A stretch of DNA of 64,000 nt from Mycobacterium yunnanensis (GCF_025823185.1 NZ_JACKVK010000008.1:373565-437564); one strand, 5' to 3'. Shown: positions 51,035 through 59,901, counted from the stretch's first letter. Notes: generated by a model from the letters alone, not told the origin. Program-made: numbers and translations.

Positions 51035-52849
51035 TGCGCCACTGCTGGTTCCGGTAGGGGAGCGAAACGACGTGCACACGACGCGCAGCTGGAAGTGACG
51101 GCCACGCCGGTTGACCGCGGTCACACGAGCCTCCCCGACCGCATCGAGGTCGACGAAGGCGTTGCCGATCAACGGTTTCAATTCGTCCACCGGCAGGCCG
51201 AAGTCCAGGTTGCCGATGGTGGCACCCACCGCTTCCTCCGACCGCAGCCCCCACAACTCTTCGCTGCCGCGATTCCATTCCACGACCTGCATCTCACGGT
51301 CGATCACGATCATCCCCATCGTCATCGAGTCGACGAGCGAGGCGAGAAACGTTCGCGCGTCGTGCAATTCGCCGCTGCGTTCCCGCAGGGTGTCGTTGAT
51401 CGTGTGGAGCTCGTCGTTGGTCGACTGCAGCTCCTCGTTCATCGTCTCGAGTTCTTCGTTGGTCGACTGCAGCTCCTCGTTGGTGGTCTCGAGTTCTTCG
51501 ACGGTGGATTGCAGTTCTTCGTTGGTGGTCTCGAGTTCTTCGTTGGTCGACTGCAGTTCTTCGTAGGCGGCCTCGAGTTGACCGTTGGTCTGCACGACCT
51601 TGTCGAGCAGGATTCGATTGGCGGTCACGTCGAAGAAGACGATCGAGACGCCCACGAGACCGTTCTGCGCGTCCACCAGCGGGTTGACGTGGATCTCGAA
51701 CCACACCGCGTCGGTGCCTGCCCGCTGCCACTCGACCTCCTGGATGCGAGCCGACCTGCGCTCCACCTTGGCCTGCTCGACGTAGGCCCGTAGCTCCACG
51801 GGGCGGTAGGACACCTCGAGATCCCGCAACAGCCGACCGATGTCGCGCGCCGACAACCCGAAGGACTGTTCGGCCTGCCGGTTGATCATCGCCACCGTGT
51901 CGTCACCGGTCACCACGATCTGGGCGACGGGGCTGGCCCCGAAGGCCAACTCGCGCAGTGGCGCCAGACCCGAGAGGTTGCCCTGACGCGGCGACGGCGC
52001 CTCGTGCGTGACGGCTCTGTTCAGCTCGCTCTGCGAGCCGGGCGCGCGCTGGAAGATGCGGTGCTTGAGGTCGACCGGGGCGAACTTGTCGGTGTGGCTC
52101 AACAGCATCTCTGCATGGCCCAGGAATAGCACGCCTTCGGGCGCCAGCGCGAAGTGCAACCGCGACAACACCTTTCGCTGGGTCTCCGCGTTGAGGTACA
52201 TCAGGGTGTTTCGGCACACCAGCAGGTCGACGCGGGAGATCGGCGCGTCCTTGACCAGATCGTTGCGGCCGAAGATGACCGCCCGGCGCAGATCCTTGCG
52301 GAAGACATACCGACCGTTGACCTGGTCGAAGTACTTCGTCAGCAGCGGTTCGGGTACCGAGGCGACCGCCTTGGCGTCGTACGTGGCGGCTCGGGCGTGG
52401 GTGAGGGCCTGCTCGTCGAGGTCGGTGGCATAGATCTTGACGCGGTGCCGGAACGCCTCGACGTCCAAGTCGTCGGCGAGGATCATCGCCAGCGTGAACG
52501 CCTCCTGGCCAGAGGCGCATCCCGCGCTCCAGATGCGGATGGGCTCGTCGGGTGCGCGCCGGGCCAGCAGCGCCGGCATCACCTCGTCGCGGATGAACTG
52601 CCAGGCGGTCGGGTCGCGAAAGAACGAGGTGACGTTGATCAGAACGGTGTCGAACAGCGCGGCGAACTCGTCGGAACTGGCTTGCAGCACGTCGAGGTAT
52701 TCGTCGAACGTCGCGATGCCCGAACGGTCCATCTGGTGGCGCATGCGGCGCGCGAGGGACGTTCGCTTGTAGCCGGTGAAGTCGACGCCCCGTGTGTCGC
52801 GCAGATAGTGCAGCAACGCTTCGAAGGACGCGTCTTCCTGATCGCTCAT
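51008..52849 (-). CDS. CheR methyltransferase with two PAS domains and coiled coil
   Basis: A 613-residue signalling protein. Residues about 1-270 are a CheR methyltransferase (SAM site IWSAGCASGQEAFTLAMIL near 106-124; catalytic-region NDLVKDAPISRVDLLVCRNTLMYL). Residues about 300-415 are a PAS domain, 420-495 a coiled coil with tandem ELQSTNEELETTNEELQS repeats, and 505-610 a second PAS domain. No receptor or flagellar genes are present. CheB at 40052 is the likely enzymatic counterpart; in other bacteria CheB, CheR and PAS are often fused into one protein, with a non-chemotactic, stress-signalling role. Confidence 0.9.
   Translation of the reverse strand: MSDQEDASFEALLHYLRDTRGVDFTGYKRTSLARRMRHQMDRSGIATFDEYLDVLQASSDEFAALFDTVLINVTSFFRDPTAWQFIRDEVMPALLARRAPDEPIRIWSAGCASGQEAFTLAMILADDLDVEAFRHRVKIYATDLDEQALTHARAATYDAKAVASVPEPLLTKYFDQVNGRYVFRKDLRRAVIFGRNDLVKDAPISRVDLLVCRNTLMYLNAETQRKVLSRLHFALAPEGVLFLGHAEMLLSHTDKFAPVDLKHRIFQRAPGSQSELNRAVTHEAPSPRQGNLSGLAPLRELAFGASPVAQIVVTGDDTVAMINRQAEQSFGLSARDIGRLLRDLEVSYRPVELRAYVEQAKVERRSARIQEVEWQRAGTDAVWFEIHVNPLVDAQNGLVGVSIVFFDVTANRILLDKVVQTNGQLEAAYEELQSTNEELETTNEELQSTVEELETTNEELQSTNEELETMNEELQSTNDELHTINDTLRERSGELHDARTFLASLVDSMTMGMIVIDREMQVVEWNRGSEELWGLRSEEAVGATIGNLDFGLPVDELKPLIGNAFVDLDAVGEARVTAVNRRGRHFQLRVVCTSFRSPTGTSSGALLLMEDAG
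51400..51580 (-). repeat. Tandem 42-base coding repeat of the CheR coiled coil
   Basis: About four imperfect copies of a 14-codon unit (EELQSTNEELETTN, each with small changes) lie within the cheR gene. The DNA shows it as alternating GTTGGT(G/C)GACTGCAG and GTGGTCTCGAGTTC blocks. Such a repeat can change copy number by slippage, altering coiled-coil length. Confidence 0.75.
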
Positions 52850-52973
52850 GTCATCCCGCCTGCCGCGTTCACCGTGCCGACCTTACCGAGGGCCGTGGCC
52901 CGCCGTCGGGATGTTCATGACGCCAAAACTGGGGAATGCGAACCAACTGCGTCGTGAAAGGGGAGCCTCACCA

Positions 52974-54539
52974 ATGGCCCTGCTGTTGCTTCTGGTCATC
53001 GCGACGGTGCTGCTCGCACCGGTCGCCGAGCGGATGACGGTTCCGTACCCCGTGGTCATGTTGATGTTCGGATTGGTGGTCGGCGTGGTGCCCGGGGTGT
53101 CGGTGCCGACGGTCGACGGGGACTGGATCCTGCCCGTGGTGCTCCCGCCGTTGCTGTTCGCCGCGGCGCGCCGAACGTCGTGGCGTCAATTCCTCGACAA
53201 TCGGCGCGCCATCGGCCTCTTGGCGGTCGCCCTGGTGGCCGTGACCGCCTTCGCCGTGGCCGTGGTGGCGACTGCGGTGGTGCCCGGATTGCCGCTCATC
53301 GCGGGTGTGGCGCTGGGTGCTGCGGTCGCCCCGCCAGATCCGGTGGCCGCGACCGCCGTCGCCCGAAAGCTCCGCCTGCCGAGGCGCTTGCGAACGATTC
53401 TGGAGGGGGAGGGACTGTCCAACGACGCGACGTCGCTGGTGCTCTACGAGGTGGCGGTGGCGGCGACGTTGACGGGTGCGGTGTCGCCGGTGAAGGCGGC
53501 CGGTGCGCTCACCCTCGCGATCGCGGTGGGCATCGGGGTGGGCGTGGTGATCGCCGTGGCGGTGCGCTGGCTGCTGATCCGGTTGCCTGCTCATCCCGCA
53601 GGCAGTGGTCTGATTCTGGTGTTGCCGTTCGCGGCCTACGCGGCCGCCGACGCCGCCCACGGCAGCGGCGTGTTGGCCGTCGTCACCGTCGCCCTCGGGT
53701 TGAGCAGGTACGGCGACGTCGAGTCCGCCCAGACCCGGCTGGTGTCGGGCACCACGTGGGAGATCGTCGAGCTGTTGCTGACCGGGGCGGCGTTTGCGTT
53801 CGTGGGCTTGGAGATTCGCAACGTGGCAGGCAGCGTGCCCGGCCCACTCGACGTGGCGATCTGGCAGGCGCTGGCGGTGACCGCCGTCGTCGTGGTCGTT
53901 CGGTTCGCGTGGATCTTCCCGGTGACGTCGGTCGACGAACGCGTGCGACGGCGTCGAGGCGTCGAGGCCGAGCCCGTGGGATGGCGTGAGATGACGGTGG
54001 CCTCGTGGGCCGGGATGCGGGGCGTCGTCACGCTCGCCGCGGTGCTGGCACTACCGTCGGGGACACCTGGGTTCCCCGAACGCGACCGGCTGATCTTCAT
54101 CGCCTTCGTCGTGATCGTCACGACCATGGTTCTGCAGGGGCTCACGCTGCCGCTGGTGGTCAAGCGACTGGGCGTCGTCGCCTCCGACGACGAACGCCAT
54201 CGGGCCACCCGGGAGCTCGTCCGCCGTGCCAGGGACGCGGGCTCGCGCCGACTCGACGAGATTCGTGGTGACGGTCCCTGGGACGCCGAAATCCTCGGCC
54301 ACGCGCAGGACAACGCCGACCGCATGTGGCACTCGATGGAGTTCACCCCCGCCGAGCCGGGCGACGAGCAGGGCGCCCGCAGCGCCGATCACGCCGCGGC
54401 AATGAACGCGGTGAAGGACGAGATCCTCACGGCCGCGAGGCAGGAGATCAGTTCGGCGCGTGCCGAATCCGGTGTGGACCCGGTGGTGGTCGACGCCGTT
54501 CTCAAGCGGTTGGACGCACGGGGCTCGCAGCCGGATTGA
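52974..54539 (+). CDS. CPA1-family Na+/H+ antiporter
   Basis: A 521-residue membrane protein with about twelve helices and a charged C-terminal cytoplasmic tail of about 110 residues. The CPA1 signature APPDPVAATAVARK (near residue 120) and EGEGLSNDATSLVLYE (near 142) are present, as is MTVASWAGMRGVVTLAAVLALP. It exchanges Na+ or K+ for H+. ATG 52974 has AAGGGGAG eight bases upstream; in-frame upstream codons are arginine/proline-rich and are rejected. Ends five bases from the convergent AI-2E-type gene. Confidence 0.9.
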   Translation: MALLLLLVIATVLLAPVAERMTVPYPVVMLMFGLVVGVVPGVSVPTVDGDWILPVVLPPLLFAAARRTSWRQFLDNRRAIGLLAVALVAVTAFAVAVVATAVVPGLPLIAGVALGAAVAPPDPVAATAVARKLRLPRRLRTILEGEGLSNDATSLVLYEVAVAATLTGAVSPVKAAGALTLAIAVGIGVGVVIAVAVRWLLIRLPAHPAGSGLILVLPFAAYAAADAAHGSGVLAVVTVALGLSRYGDVESAQTRLVSGTTWEIVELLLTGAAFAFVGLEIRNVAGSVPGPLDVAIWQALAVTAVVVVVRFAWIFPVTSVDERVRRRRGVEAEPVGWREMTVASWAGMRGVVTLAAVLALPSGTPGFPERDRLIFIAFVVIVTTMVLQGLTLPLVVKRLGVVASDDERHRATRELVRRARDAGSRRLDEIRGDGPWDAEILGHAQDNADRMWHSMEFTPAEPGDEQGARSADHAAAMNAVKDEILTAARQEISSARAESGVDPVVVDAVLKRLDARGSQPD

Positions 54540-54544
54540 GCGCC

Positions 54545-55687
54545 TCAGGACGGGTGTGGGTGCTCGTCGGCCTCGGCGTCGACGAGCGGCCCGTCCTGCC
54601 GTTCGAGCGCCTCGGTGCGGGCAGTGGGATCCTTGGCGGTCAGCACCCGCACGAAGCTGTTGCCGAACGCGATCGCGGGCACGGCCAGGAGCGCGCCGAT
54701 GATGCCGGCGAGGACACCGCCTGCGGTGAGTCCGAGGACCACGGCCAGCGGGTGGATGGACACCGCGCGGCCCATCACCAACGGTTGCAGCACGTGAGCC
54801 TCGAGCTGCATGACCGCGACGATGAGGCCAAAGGTGATGAGCGCGTAGACGAATCCCTTGGCCAGCAGCGCCACCACGACGGCGAGGAAGCCCGTGGCCA
54901 GCGCACCCACGACGGGAATGAAGGCGCCCAGGAAGATCAGCGAGGCCAGCGGAAGCGCCAGGGGGATGCCCATGATGGCCAGCCCGCTGCCGATGGCCAC
55001 CGCGTCGACGAGGGCGACCAGCGAGGTGGCCCTGGCGTAACCGGCAAGTGAGTGGAATCCGGCGGCGCCCGCTTCGTGGACGCGGGCGCGATGCTCGGCG
55101 GGCACGACGCGGGTGACGAACTGCCAGATGTTGCGACCGCCCAGCAGGAAGAAGATGAGGGCGAACAGCAGGAGGAAGGCGCCGGCGAGGATCTCGACGA
55201 TGGTGCCCGCCGTTGACAAGGCGCCGGTCGTGAGCTGGGCCTGGTGGGTGCGCAGGGCGTCGGTGAACGTGCCGACGGCGAGGTTGAGTTGGTCGCGACT
55301 CAGTGCGGCCGGACCGTTGATGAGCCAGTCACGGGCACCTTCGATGCTTCGGGTGACTTGGTCGACGAGTTGTGGTGCGCCCTCGATGAATTGGTTGACG
55401 ACGAAGGCGAGGATCCCGCCGAAGACGGCGAGCCCGAGAACGAGGACGAATGCCACTGCGCCACCGCGGGCGGCGCCCTTGGCGTCGAGGAAGTCGACGG
55501 CGGGTGCCAGCAGGGCGGTGAAGATCAGGGCCAGGGCGACCGGTACGACGACCACCCCGAAGAAGACGAGGAATTGGAAGATGACGTAGGCGGCGCCTGC
55601 GAGGAGGAGCAGGCGCCACGCCCACGCCGCGGACGCACGCACGAGTGGACTGACCCAGTGGTCGGCGTGGTCCGCAGCGGGGGGCAC
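54545..55687 (-). CDS. AI-2E/YdiK-family membrane transporter
   Basis: A 380-residue polytopic protein (about eight helices) of the AI-2E transporter superfamily (PF01594-type), with [21 protein letters not shown] near the N-terminus and [23 protein letters not shown] and [21 protein letters not shown] in the second half. Some members export quorum signals, others act as Na+/H+ antiporters. Neighbouring an antiporter and near stress regulators, an ion/pH role is plausible. GTG 55687 start. Confidence 0.85.
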   Translation of the reverse strand: MPPAADHADHWVSPLVRASAAWAWRLLLLAGAAYVIFQFLVFFGVVVVPVALALIFTALLAPAVDFLDAKGAARGGAVAFVLVLGLAVFGGILAFVVNQFIEGAPQLVDQVTRSIEGARDWLINGPAALSRDQLNLAVGTFTDALRTHQAQLTTGALSTAGTIVEILAGAFLLLFALIFFLLGGRNIWQFVTRVVPAEHRARVHEAGAAGFHSLAGYARATSLVALVDAVAIGSGLAIMGIPLALPLASLIFLGAFIPVVGALATGFLAVVVALLAKGFVYALITFGLIVAVMQLEAHVLQPLVMGRAVSIHPLAVVLGLTAGGVLAGIIGALLAVPAIAFGNSFVRVLTAKDPTARTEALERQDGPLVDAEADEHPHPS

Positions 55688-55701
55688 GACGCGTTACTGC
55701 G

Positions 55702-55857
55702 CTAGAACCAAACTTTTCGACCACCGACCGGACGGCCGACGGCTCCCAGGATGAACAGGATGATGCCGATGACCAGGAGAATCCAGCCGATGGTGACCAG
55801 AAGGGGCAGCGGCAGCAAGTAGCCGGCGACGAGGAGGATGATGCCGAGGACGATCAT
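55702..55857 (-). CDS. Small two-helix membrane protein (DUF6131-type), 51 aa
   Basis: A 51-residue protein almost entirely hydrophobic: MIVLGIILLVAGYLLPL, then LVTIGWILLVIGIILFILGAVG, ending RPVGGRKVW. Length and the GAVGRPVGG ending match the small actinobacterial DUF6131-type family. ATG 55857 is chosen; a longer in-frame start at 55941 adds 28 polar residues with no support. It lies upstream of the AI-2E-type gene on the same strand (14-base gap), so they may be co-transcribed. Confidence 0.7.
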   Translation of the reverse strand: MIVLGIILLVAGYLLPLPLLVTIGWILLVIGIILFILGAVGRPVGGRKVWF

Positions 55858-55923
55858 GACCAGTCCGATCAGTAGAAGCGGGTGAAACTGTCGCCGACAG
55901 GAATTGCCCCATTCGTCAAAACC

Positions 55924-55947
55924 AAACCCCCGGGGCCTCACGGGTTT
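55924..55947 (-). terminator. Candidate terminator after the PNPOx-family gene
   Basis: AAACCC (55924-55929) and GGGTTT (55942-55947) form a 6-bp inverted repeat with a GC-rich loop, flanked by T runs. Transcripts from the minus-strand gene ending at 55993 would reach it. Confidence 0.4.
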
Positions 55948-55992
55948 TTAATGAAGCGATCATTCGCCATCTTTGCGCCGGTCGGGGGCTCG

Positions 55993-56607
55993 CTAGTAGA
56001 GAATCTTGCGCACGTTCTCTTCCGCGTAGTACTCCTCGAGCTCGCGATCGCTCATCTCCGGCTTGATGGCCTTGGCCAGCTGCGCCACCGTCGGCACTGC
56101 GGTGGGGTCCCACGTCTCCGGCTTCCAGGCGTTCGACCGCAGGAACGCCTTGGGGCAGTGGAAGAACACTTCGTCGACGTCGATCTCCAGCGCGAGGATG
56201 GGCCGCTTGCCGCCGACGGCCATGTCGTCGAAGTAGTCCGCGTCGGCCAGTATTCGTGCGGTGCCGTTGATCCTGAGCGTGTCGCCACGGCCGGGGATGA
56301 GGAACACGGTGCCGACGCGGGGTCGCTGCAAGACGTTGACGAATCCGTCGACGCGCCGGTTGCCCGGCCGCTCGGGGATGGCGATCGTGGTGTCGTCGAG
56401 CACGTGGACGAATCCGGGCGGATCGCCCTTGGGGGAGACGTCGACCCGACCGTCGGCGTCGGTGGTGGCGACGAAACCCAGTGGCGAATGGGCGAGCCAG
56501 TCGCGCTGGGCTTCCGACAACCTGTCCTTGACCTTGTTGGCGGTGGCGGGCACCGGGTGGCCGACGATGGCGCGCAGATCCGCCTCGGTGGTGACTTCTC
56601 GGGTCAT
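55993..56607 (-). CDS. Pyridoxamine-5'-phosphate-oxidase-family FMN protein
   Basis: A 204-residue split-barrel flavoprotein (the DR2398/TIGR04025-type group). VATTDADGRVDVSPKGDPPGFVHVLDDTTIAIPERPGNRRVDGFVNVL is the phosphate-binding beta-strand region; CPKAFLRSNAW is a late conserved segment. Such proteins are FMN- or F420-binding oxidoreductases, not vitamin B6 enzymes. ATG 56607 lies seven bases after the menE stop, so it is probably the last gene of the DUF3349-menE operon. Confidence 0.85.
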   Translation of the reverse strand: MTREVTTEADLRAIVGHPVPATANKVKDRLSEAQRDWLAHSPLGFVATTDADGRVDVSPKGDPPGFVHVLDDTTIAIPERPGNRRVDGFVNVLQRPRVGTVFLIPGRGDTLRINGTARILADADYFDDMAVGGKRPILALEIDVDEVFFHCPKAFLRSNAWKPETWDPTAVPTVAQLAKAIKPEMSDRELEEYYAEENVRKILY

Positions 56608-56614
56608 GGACCCA

Positions 56615-57763
56615 TCATCCACCGGTGTCGAACCGTTTTCGTAGCTCTCCTCGGTCCAGCTTGCCGATGCCTCGCCGCGGCAGCTCGTCGACCACGTGTA
56701 CTTCGCGCGGTGCGGCGGTGCCGTCCAGAGTCTGCGCCACATGGGTGCGCAGGTCGGCCACCGTGGGCGCCGTGGCGTTCTCGGCGAGCACGACGGCTGC
56801 GACCACGCGTTGGCCAAGCCGGTCGTCGGTCACGCCGAACACCGCGCAATCCGTGACGGCGGGATGGGTGGCCAGCGCCGCCTCGACCAACTGTGGTTGG
56901 ACGGTCAGTCCGCCGGTGCCGATCGCGTCGTCGACGCGACCCAGGATGCGCAGTCGGCCCGAATCGTCGACGGCGCCAACGTCGTCGGTGCGGAACCAGC
57001 CTGGCTCGGAGAACGGGTCCGGGTCCGTCGGATGCCGGTAGCCCTTGGCCAGGGTGGCTCCGCCGAGGATGACGCGACCGTCGTCGAGTCGCACGCGCAC
57101 GCCGTCCAGGGCCACGCCGTCGTACACGCAGCCACCGGCGGTCTCGCTCATGCCGTAGGTGCGCACCACCCGGATGCCCGCCGCCGCGGCTGCCTCCCCG
57201 ATCGCCGCCGGCATCGGTCCGCCGCCGATCAGCACGGCGTCCAGGTCGGCCAGCGCAGCGGTGGCCCCCGGGTCGCCCAGCGCCTTGGCCAGTTGCACCG
57301 CCACCAGGGAGGCGTATCGCGGACCCGACCCCAATGCCTCGACCGCAGAGGGTAATTCGACGACGTCGAAGCTAGGGTCGACGGCAACCGGCACGGTGCC
57401 GGCCAGCAGGCTGCGGACCATCACCTGCATTCCGGCGACGTGATGGGCAGGCAGCGCCAGCAGCCAGGTGCCCGGGCCGCCGATGCGGTCGTGGGTGGCC
57501 GAGGCGCTCGCGATCAGCGCCGCGGCGGTGAGCATCGCGCCCTTCGGCACCCCGGTGGTGCCGGACGTGGACACCACCAGTGCGACGTCGTCGTCGATGT
57601 CCTCGCCGATCCCGAGAGACGAGGTGAGCGATTCTGCCGACCGGACGTCGGCGGGCACCGGCAGGATTGCCGGGTCTCGGCCGTCCAGAACCCCTTCGAG
57701 GACCGCGAGCAGCGGCTCGGGCGACGGGATCGGCGGTATGACGACGGCGCGTAGGGAGGCTAT
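56615..57763 (-). CDS. menE: o-Succinylbenzoate-CoA ligase MenE (start uncertain)
   Basis: An acyl-CoA synthetase of menaquinone synthesis with the AMP-binding motifs STSGTTGVPKGAMLT, YGMSETAGGCVYDG and the C-terminal DELPRRGIGKLDRGEL; length and position match Rv0542c. The start is a problem: no ATG, GTG or TTG lies at the expected N-terminus. I give the ATA at 57763, which overlaps the upstream TAG stop (ATAG) and has GAGGG six bases before it; this gives 382 residues. Alternatives are GTG 57658 (347 residues, losing about 35 conserved-looking residues) or TTG 57826 (an arginine-rich extension inside the preceding gene). Confidence 0.88.
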   Translation of the reverse strand: MASLRAVVIPPIPSPEPLLAVLEGVLDGRDPAILPVPADVRSAESLTSSLGIGEDIDDDVALVVSTSGTTGVPKGAMLTAAALIASASATHDRIGGPGTWLLALPAHHVAGMQVMVRSLLAGTVPVAVDPSFDVVELPSAVEALGSGPRYASLVAVQLAKALGDPGATAALADLDAVLIGGGPMPAAIGEAAAAAGIRVVRTYGMSETAGGCVYDGVALDGVRVRLDDGRVILGGATLAKGYRHPTDPDPFSEPGWFRTDDVGAVDDSGRLRILGRVDDAIGTGGLTVQPQLVEAALATHPAVTDCAVFGVTDDRLGQRVVAAVVLAENATAPTVADLRTHVAQTLDGTAAPREVHVVDELPRRGIGKLDRGELRKRFDTGG

Positions 57764-58086
57764 GCGGAACCCTCGCCGTCGTCGGTGATCGCGGCGTCGC
57801 CGTCGCGCGCGTCGTCGAGCGGCCAACCCTTGGCGGCCAAGCGTGCTCGCACCCGTTCCACGTCGTCCTCCTGCGGAAGTTCGTCGGTCATCTGGGTGAT
57901 GAGGACGCCGATGTCGATGTGGTCGAACTCGCCACGGTCCATCAGAGCCTTCGCCACGGCCTTCACCTCGTCGTTGGACAGGCGCCGGTTCAGCAGGGAC
58001 ATGAGCGGCACCCGATCCGGCCCCGGGACGCCCTCGGGGTAGCCCGCGGTGATCCAGGCGACGATCTTTGCGAGAAATGCGTTCAC
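57760..58086 (-). CDS. DUF3349 protein (Rv0543c-like)
   Basis: A 108-residue helical protein of the mycobacterial DUF3349 family: KIVAWITAGYPEGVPGPDRVPLMSLLNRRLSNDEVKAVAKALMDRG, then a second helical part ending LAAKGWPLDD. It is paralogous to the protein at 59902 (shared GYPxGVP, PLxxLLxRxL, GWPL). Function unknown. GTG 58086 start. Its stop overlaps the proposed menE start. Confidence 0.88.
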   Translation of the reverse strand: MNAFLAKIVAWITAGYPEGVPGPDRVPLMSLLNRRLSNDEVKAVAKALMDRGEFDHIDIGVLITQMTDELPQEDDVERVRARLAAKGWPLDDARDGDAAITDDGEGSA

Positions 58087-58225
58087 GAGTCGACTCCCCT
58101 AGTGGCCGCGGCGAGGTTCCGGTCGCGGCGATAGTCCGATGGTAGATGCGCGGTACGACGGTTGTCCCACCGCGGCGTCCCGCGAGGGAGTTTTCGGGTT
58201 CGCAGACGAACGTGCCCCACCCTTT

Positions 58226-58246
58226 GGGTGAACAGTGGGTGAACAG
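58226..58246. promoter_or_regulatory. PHO-box-like direct repeat upstream of pitA
   Basis: GGGTGAACAG occurs twice (58226-58235 and 58237-58246), an 11-bp period, one helical turn. The complement reads GTTCACC twice at that spacing, the core of the actinobacterial PHO box bound by PhoP in Streptomyces; mycobacterial RegX3 recognises related half-sites. It lies 93 bases upstream of the phosphate transporter gene pitA and 140 bases upstream of the divergent DUF3349 gene. Confidence 0.6.
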
Positions 58247-58314
58247 CTCGGCCGGGACCCTGAAAGCCCAGGTGAGGCGTGTGATTCAGTCGATCACCGG
58301 CTGGTCAAATCGAC

Positions 58315-58336
58315 CTGAGAAGCCTCACAATCTCAG
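58315..58336 (+). promoter_or_regulatory. Inverted repeat CTGAGA...TCTCAG next to the pitA start
   Basis: A perfect 6-bp inverted repeat with a ten-base spacer ends two bases before the pitA ATG. In RNA it would form a small hairpin at the initiation site; in DNA it could be an operator. No Shine-Dalgarno sequence precedes the ATG. Confidence 0.4.
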
Positions 58337-58338
58337 CT

Positions 58339-59583
58339 ATGGACACAACCATGATCATCTTGGTGTTGTTGATCGCCACCGCGCTGGCGTTCGACTTCAC
58401 CAACGGCTTCCACGACACGGGGAACGCCATGGCGACGTCGATCGCCACCAACGCCCTGAAGCCGAAGACCGCCGTCATCCTCGCCGGGGTGCTCAACCTC
58501 GTCGGCGCCTTCCTCTCCGTCGAGGTCGCGGTCACGGTGACCACCTCGGTCCTCAAGATCCAGGACGGCAAGACCGGTTCGCTCATCTCGGGCATCGACC
58601 CGTCGACCGGTCTGACCATCATCTTCGCCGGCCTCATCGGCGGCATCCTCTGGAACCTGCTCACCTGGCTGTTCGGCATCCCGTCGAGCTCCTCGCACGC
58701 CCTGTTCGGCGGACTCATCGGCGCCGGCCTCGCGGCCCTTGGCCTGGCCGGCGTCAACTGGAGCGGCGTCTTCGCCAAGGTGATCCTGCCCGCGCTCGCC
58801 GCCCCGTTCATCGCCGGTCTGGTCGCCGCGTGCGGCACCTGGTTGGTCTACCGCCTGACCCGCAAGGTCAACAAGAAGCGTCGCGAGGACGGCTTCCGCT
58901 GGGGCCAGATCGCGACCGCCTCGCTCGTCGCCCTGTCCCACGGCACCAACGACGCGCAGAAGACGATGGGCGTCATCGCCCTGGCGCTGATCACCACCGG
59001 CCATCTGACCGGCGACGTGAAGAAGGACGGCCTGCCGTTCTGGGTCATCGCGTCCTGTGCGCTCGCCATCGGCCTTGGCACCTACATCGGCGGCTGGCGC
59101 GTCATCCGCACCCTCGGCAAGGGTCTCGTCGAGATCGAGTCGCCCCAGGGTCTGGCCGCCGAGGCGTCGTCGGCCGCGATCATCCTGAGCTCGAGTGCTG
59201 CCGGCATGGCGCTGTCCACCACCCACGTCGCCACCGGTTCGATCCTCGGTAGCGGTGTCGGCAAGCCCGGCGCACAGGTCCGCTGGGCGGTGGCCGGTCG
59301 GATGGCCGCCGCGTGGCTCATCACGCTGCCCGCCGCCGCTCTCGTCGGGGCGCTTTCGTACTGGCTGTCGAGCGTCGTGAAGTCGGCCTCGGGATCCGAT
59401 CTGGCCGGCGACGGACTCATCTTCGTGATCCTGGCCGGGCTGTCGGGCTTCATGTACTGGCGCGCCCAGCAGCAGAAGGTCGACCACAACAACGTCAACG
59501 CCGACTGGGACGACGCCACCAACTCGGTCGTCCCCGTCGACGAGCGCAAGGGCGGCGTCTCGCAGCCCACCGCGTCGGTCTGA
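58339..59583 (+). CDS. pitA: Low-affinity phosphate transporter PitA
   Basis: A 414-residue PiT-family inorganic phosphate:cation symporter with about ten helices. Both PiT signature halves are present: FDFTNGFHDTGNAMATSIAT near residue 17 and ALSHGTNDAQKTMGVIALAL near residue 200, each with the phosphate/cation-binding Asn and Asp. ATG 58339. It is followed by a small membrane protein and a DUF3349 protein in the same direction. In M. tuberculosis pitA (Rv0545c) points the same way as menE; here it points the opposite way. Confidence 0.94.
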   Translation: MDTTMIILVLLIATALAFDFTNGFHDTGNAMATSIATNALKPKTAVILAGVLNLVGAFLSVEVAVTVTTSVLKIQDGKTGSLISGIDPSTGLTIIFAGLIGGILWNLLTWLFGIPSSSSHALFGGLIGAGLAALGLAGVNWSGVFAKVILPALAAPFIAGLVAACGTWLVYRLTRKVNKKRREDGFRWGQIATASLVALSHGTNDAQKTMGVIALALITTGHLTGDVKKDGLPFWVIASCALAIGLGTYIGGWRVIRTLGKGLVEIESPQGLAAEASSAAIILSSSAAGMALSTTHVATGSILGSGVGKPGAQVRWAVAGRMAAAWLITLPAAALVGALSYWLSSVVKSASGSDLAGDGLIFVILAGLSGFMYWRAQQQKVDHNNVNADWDDATNSVVPVDERKGGVSQPTASV

Positions 59584-59608
59584 TCCCGGAACCAGTGAGA
59601 GAACTGAC

Positions 59609-59890
59609 ATGACTTATCTCGAAGCAATTCTCAAGGTCCTCGCCGTGGGCCTGATCCTCGGCGCCGGACTGCCCGCGATCTTCGCGGTCGGACTGGTGGC
59701 CTTCGCGAAGGGGTCCGGCGGAGCCGAGGCCGACGGCACCACCACGGCACCCAACCCGGCGCTGAAGTTCGTCGGGCTGCTCCTGTTCGCCGCCGTCGCC
59801 GCGGTCATCGTGATCGCGATCCTCTACATCACCAAGGCGACGATCATCCACCACTTCGGCTTCAACCCCGTCCCCTTCCTCCCAAAGTGA
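59609..59890 (+). CDS. Two-helix membrane protein (Rv0544c-like)
   Basis: A 93-residue protein with helices at about 5-28 and 48-72, separated by a Gly/Ser/Thr-rich loop. Length and location beside pitA match Rv0544c. It lies 25 bases after pitA and 11 bases before the DUF3349 gene, so all three are likely one operon. Function unknown. Confidence 0.82.
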   Translation: MTYLEAILKVLAVGLILGAGLPAIFAVGLVAFAKGSGGAEADGTTTAPNPALKFVGLLLFAAVAAVIVIAILYITKATIIHHFGFNPVPFLPK

Positions 59891-59901
59891 GCTGACTGAC
59901 C

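Noticed and set aside
40052..52849. Chemotaxis operon
   Set aside because: CheB and CheR are present but no CheA, CheW, CheY, chemoreceptor or flagellar gene is seen, and mycobacteria are non-flagellated.
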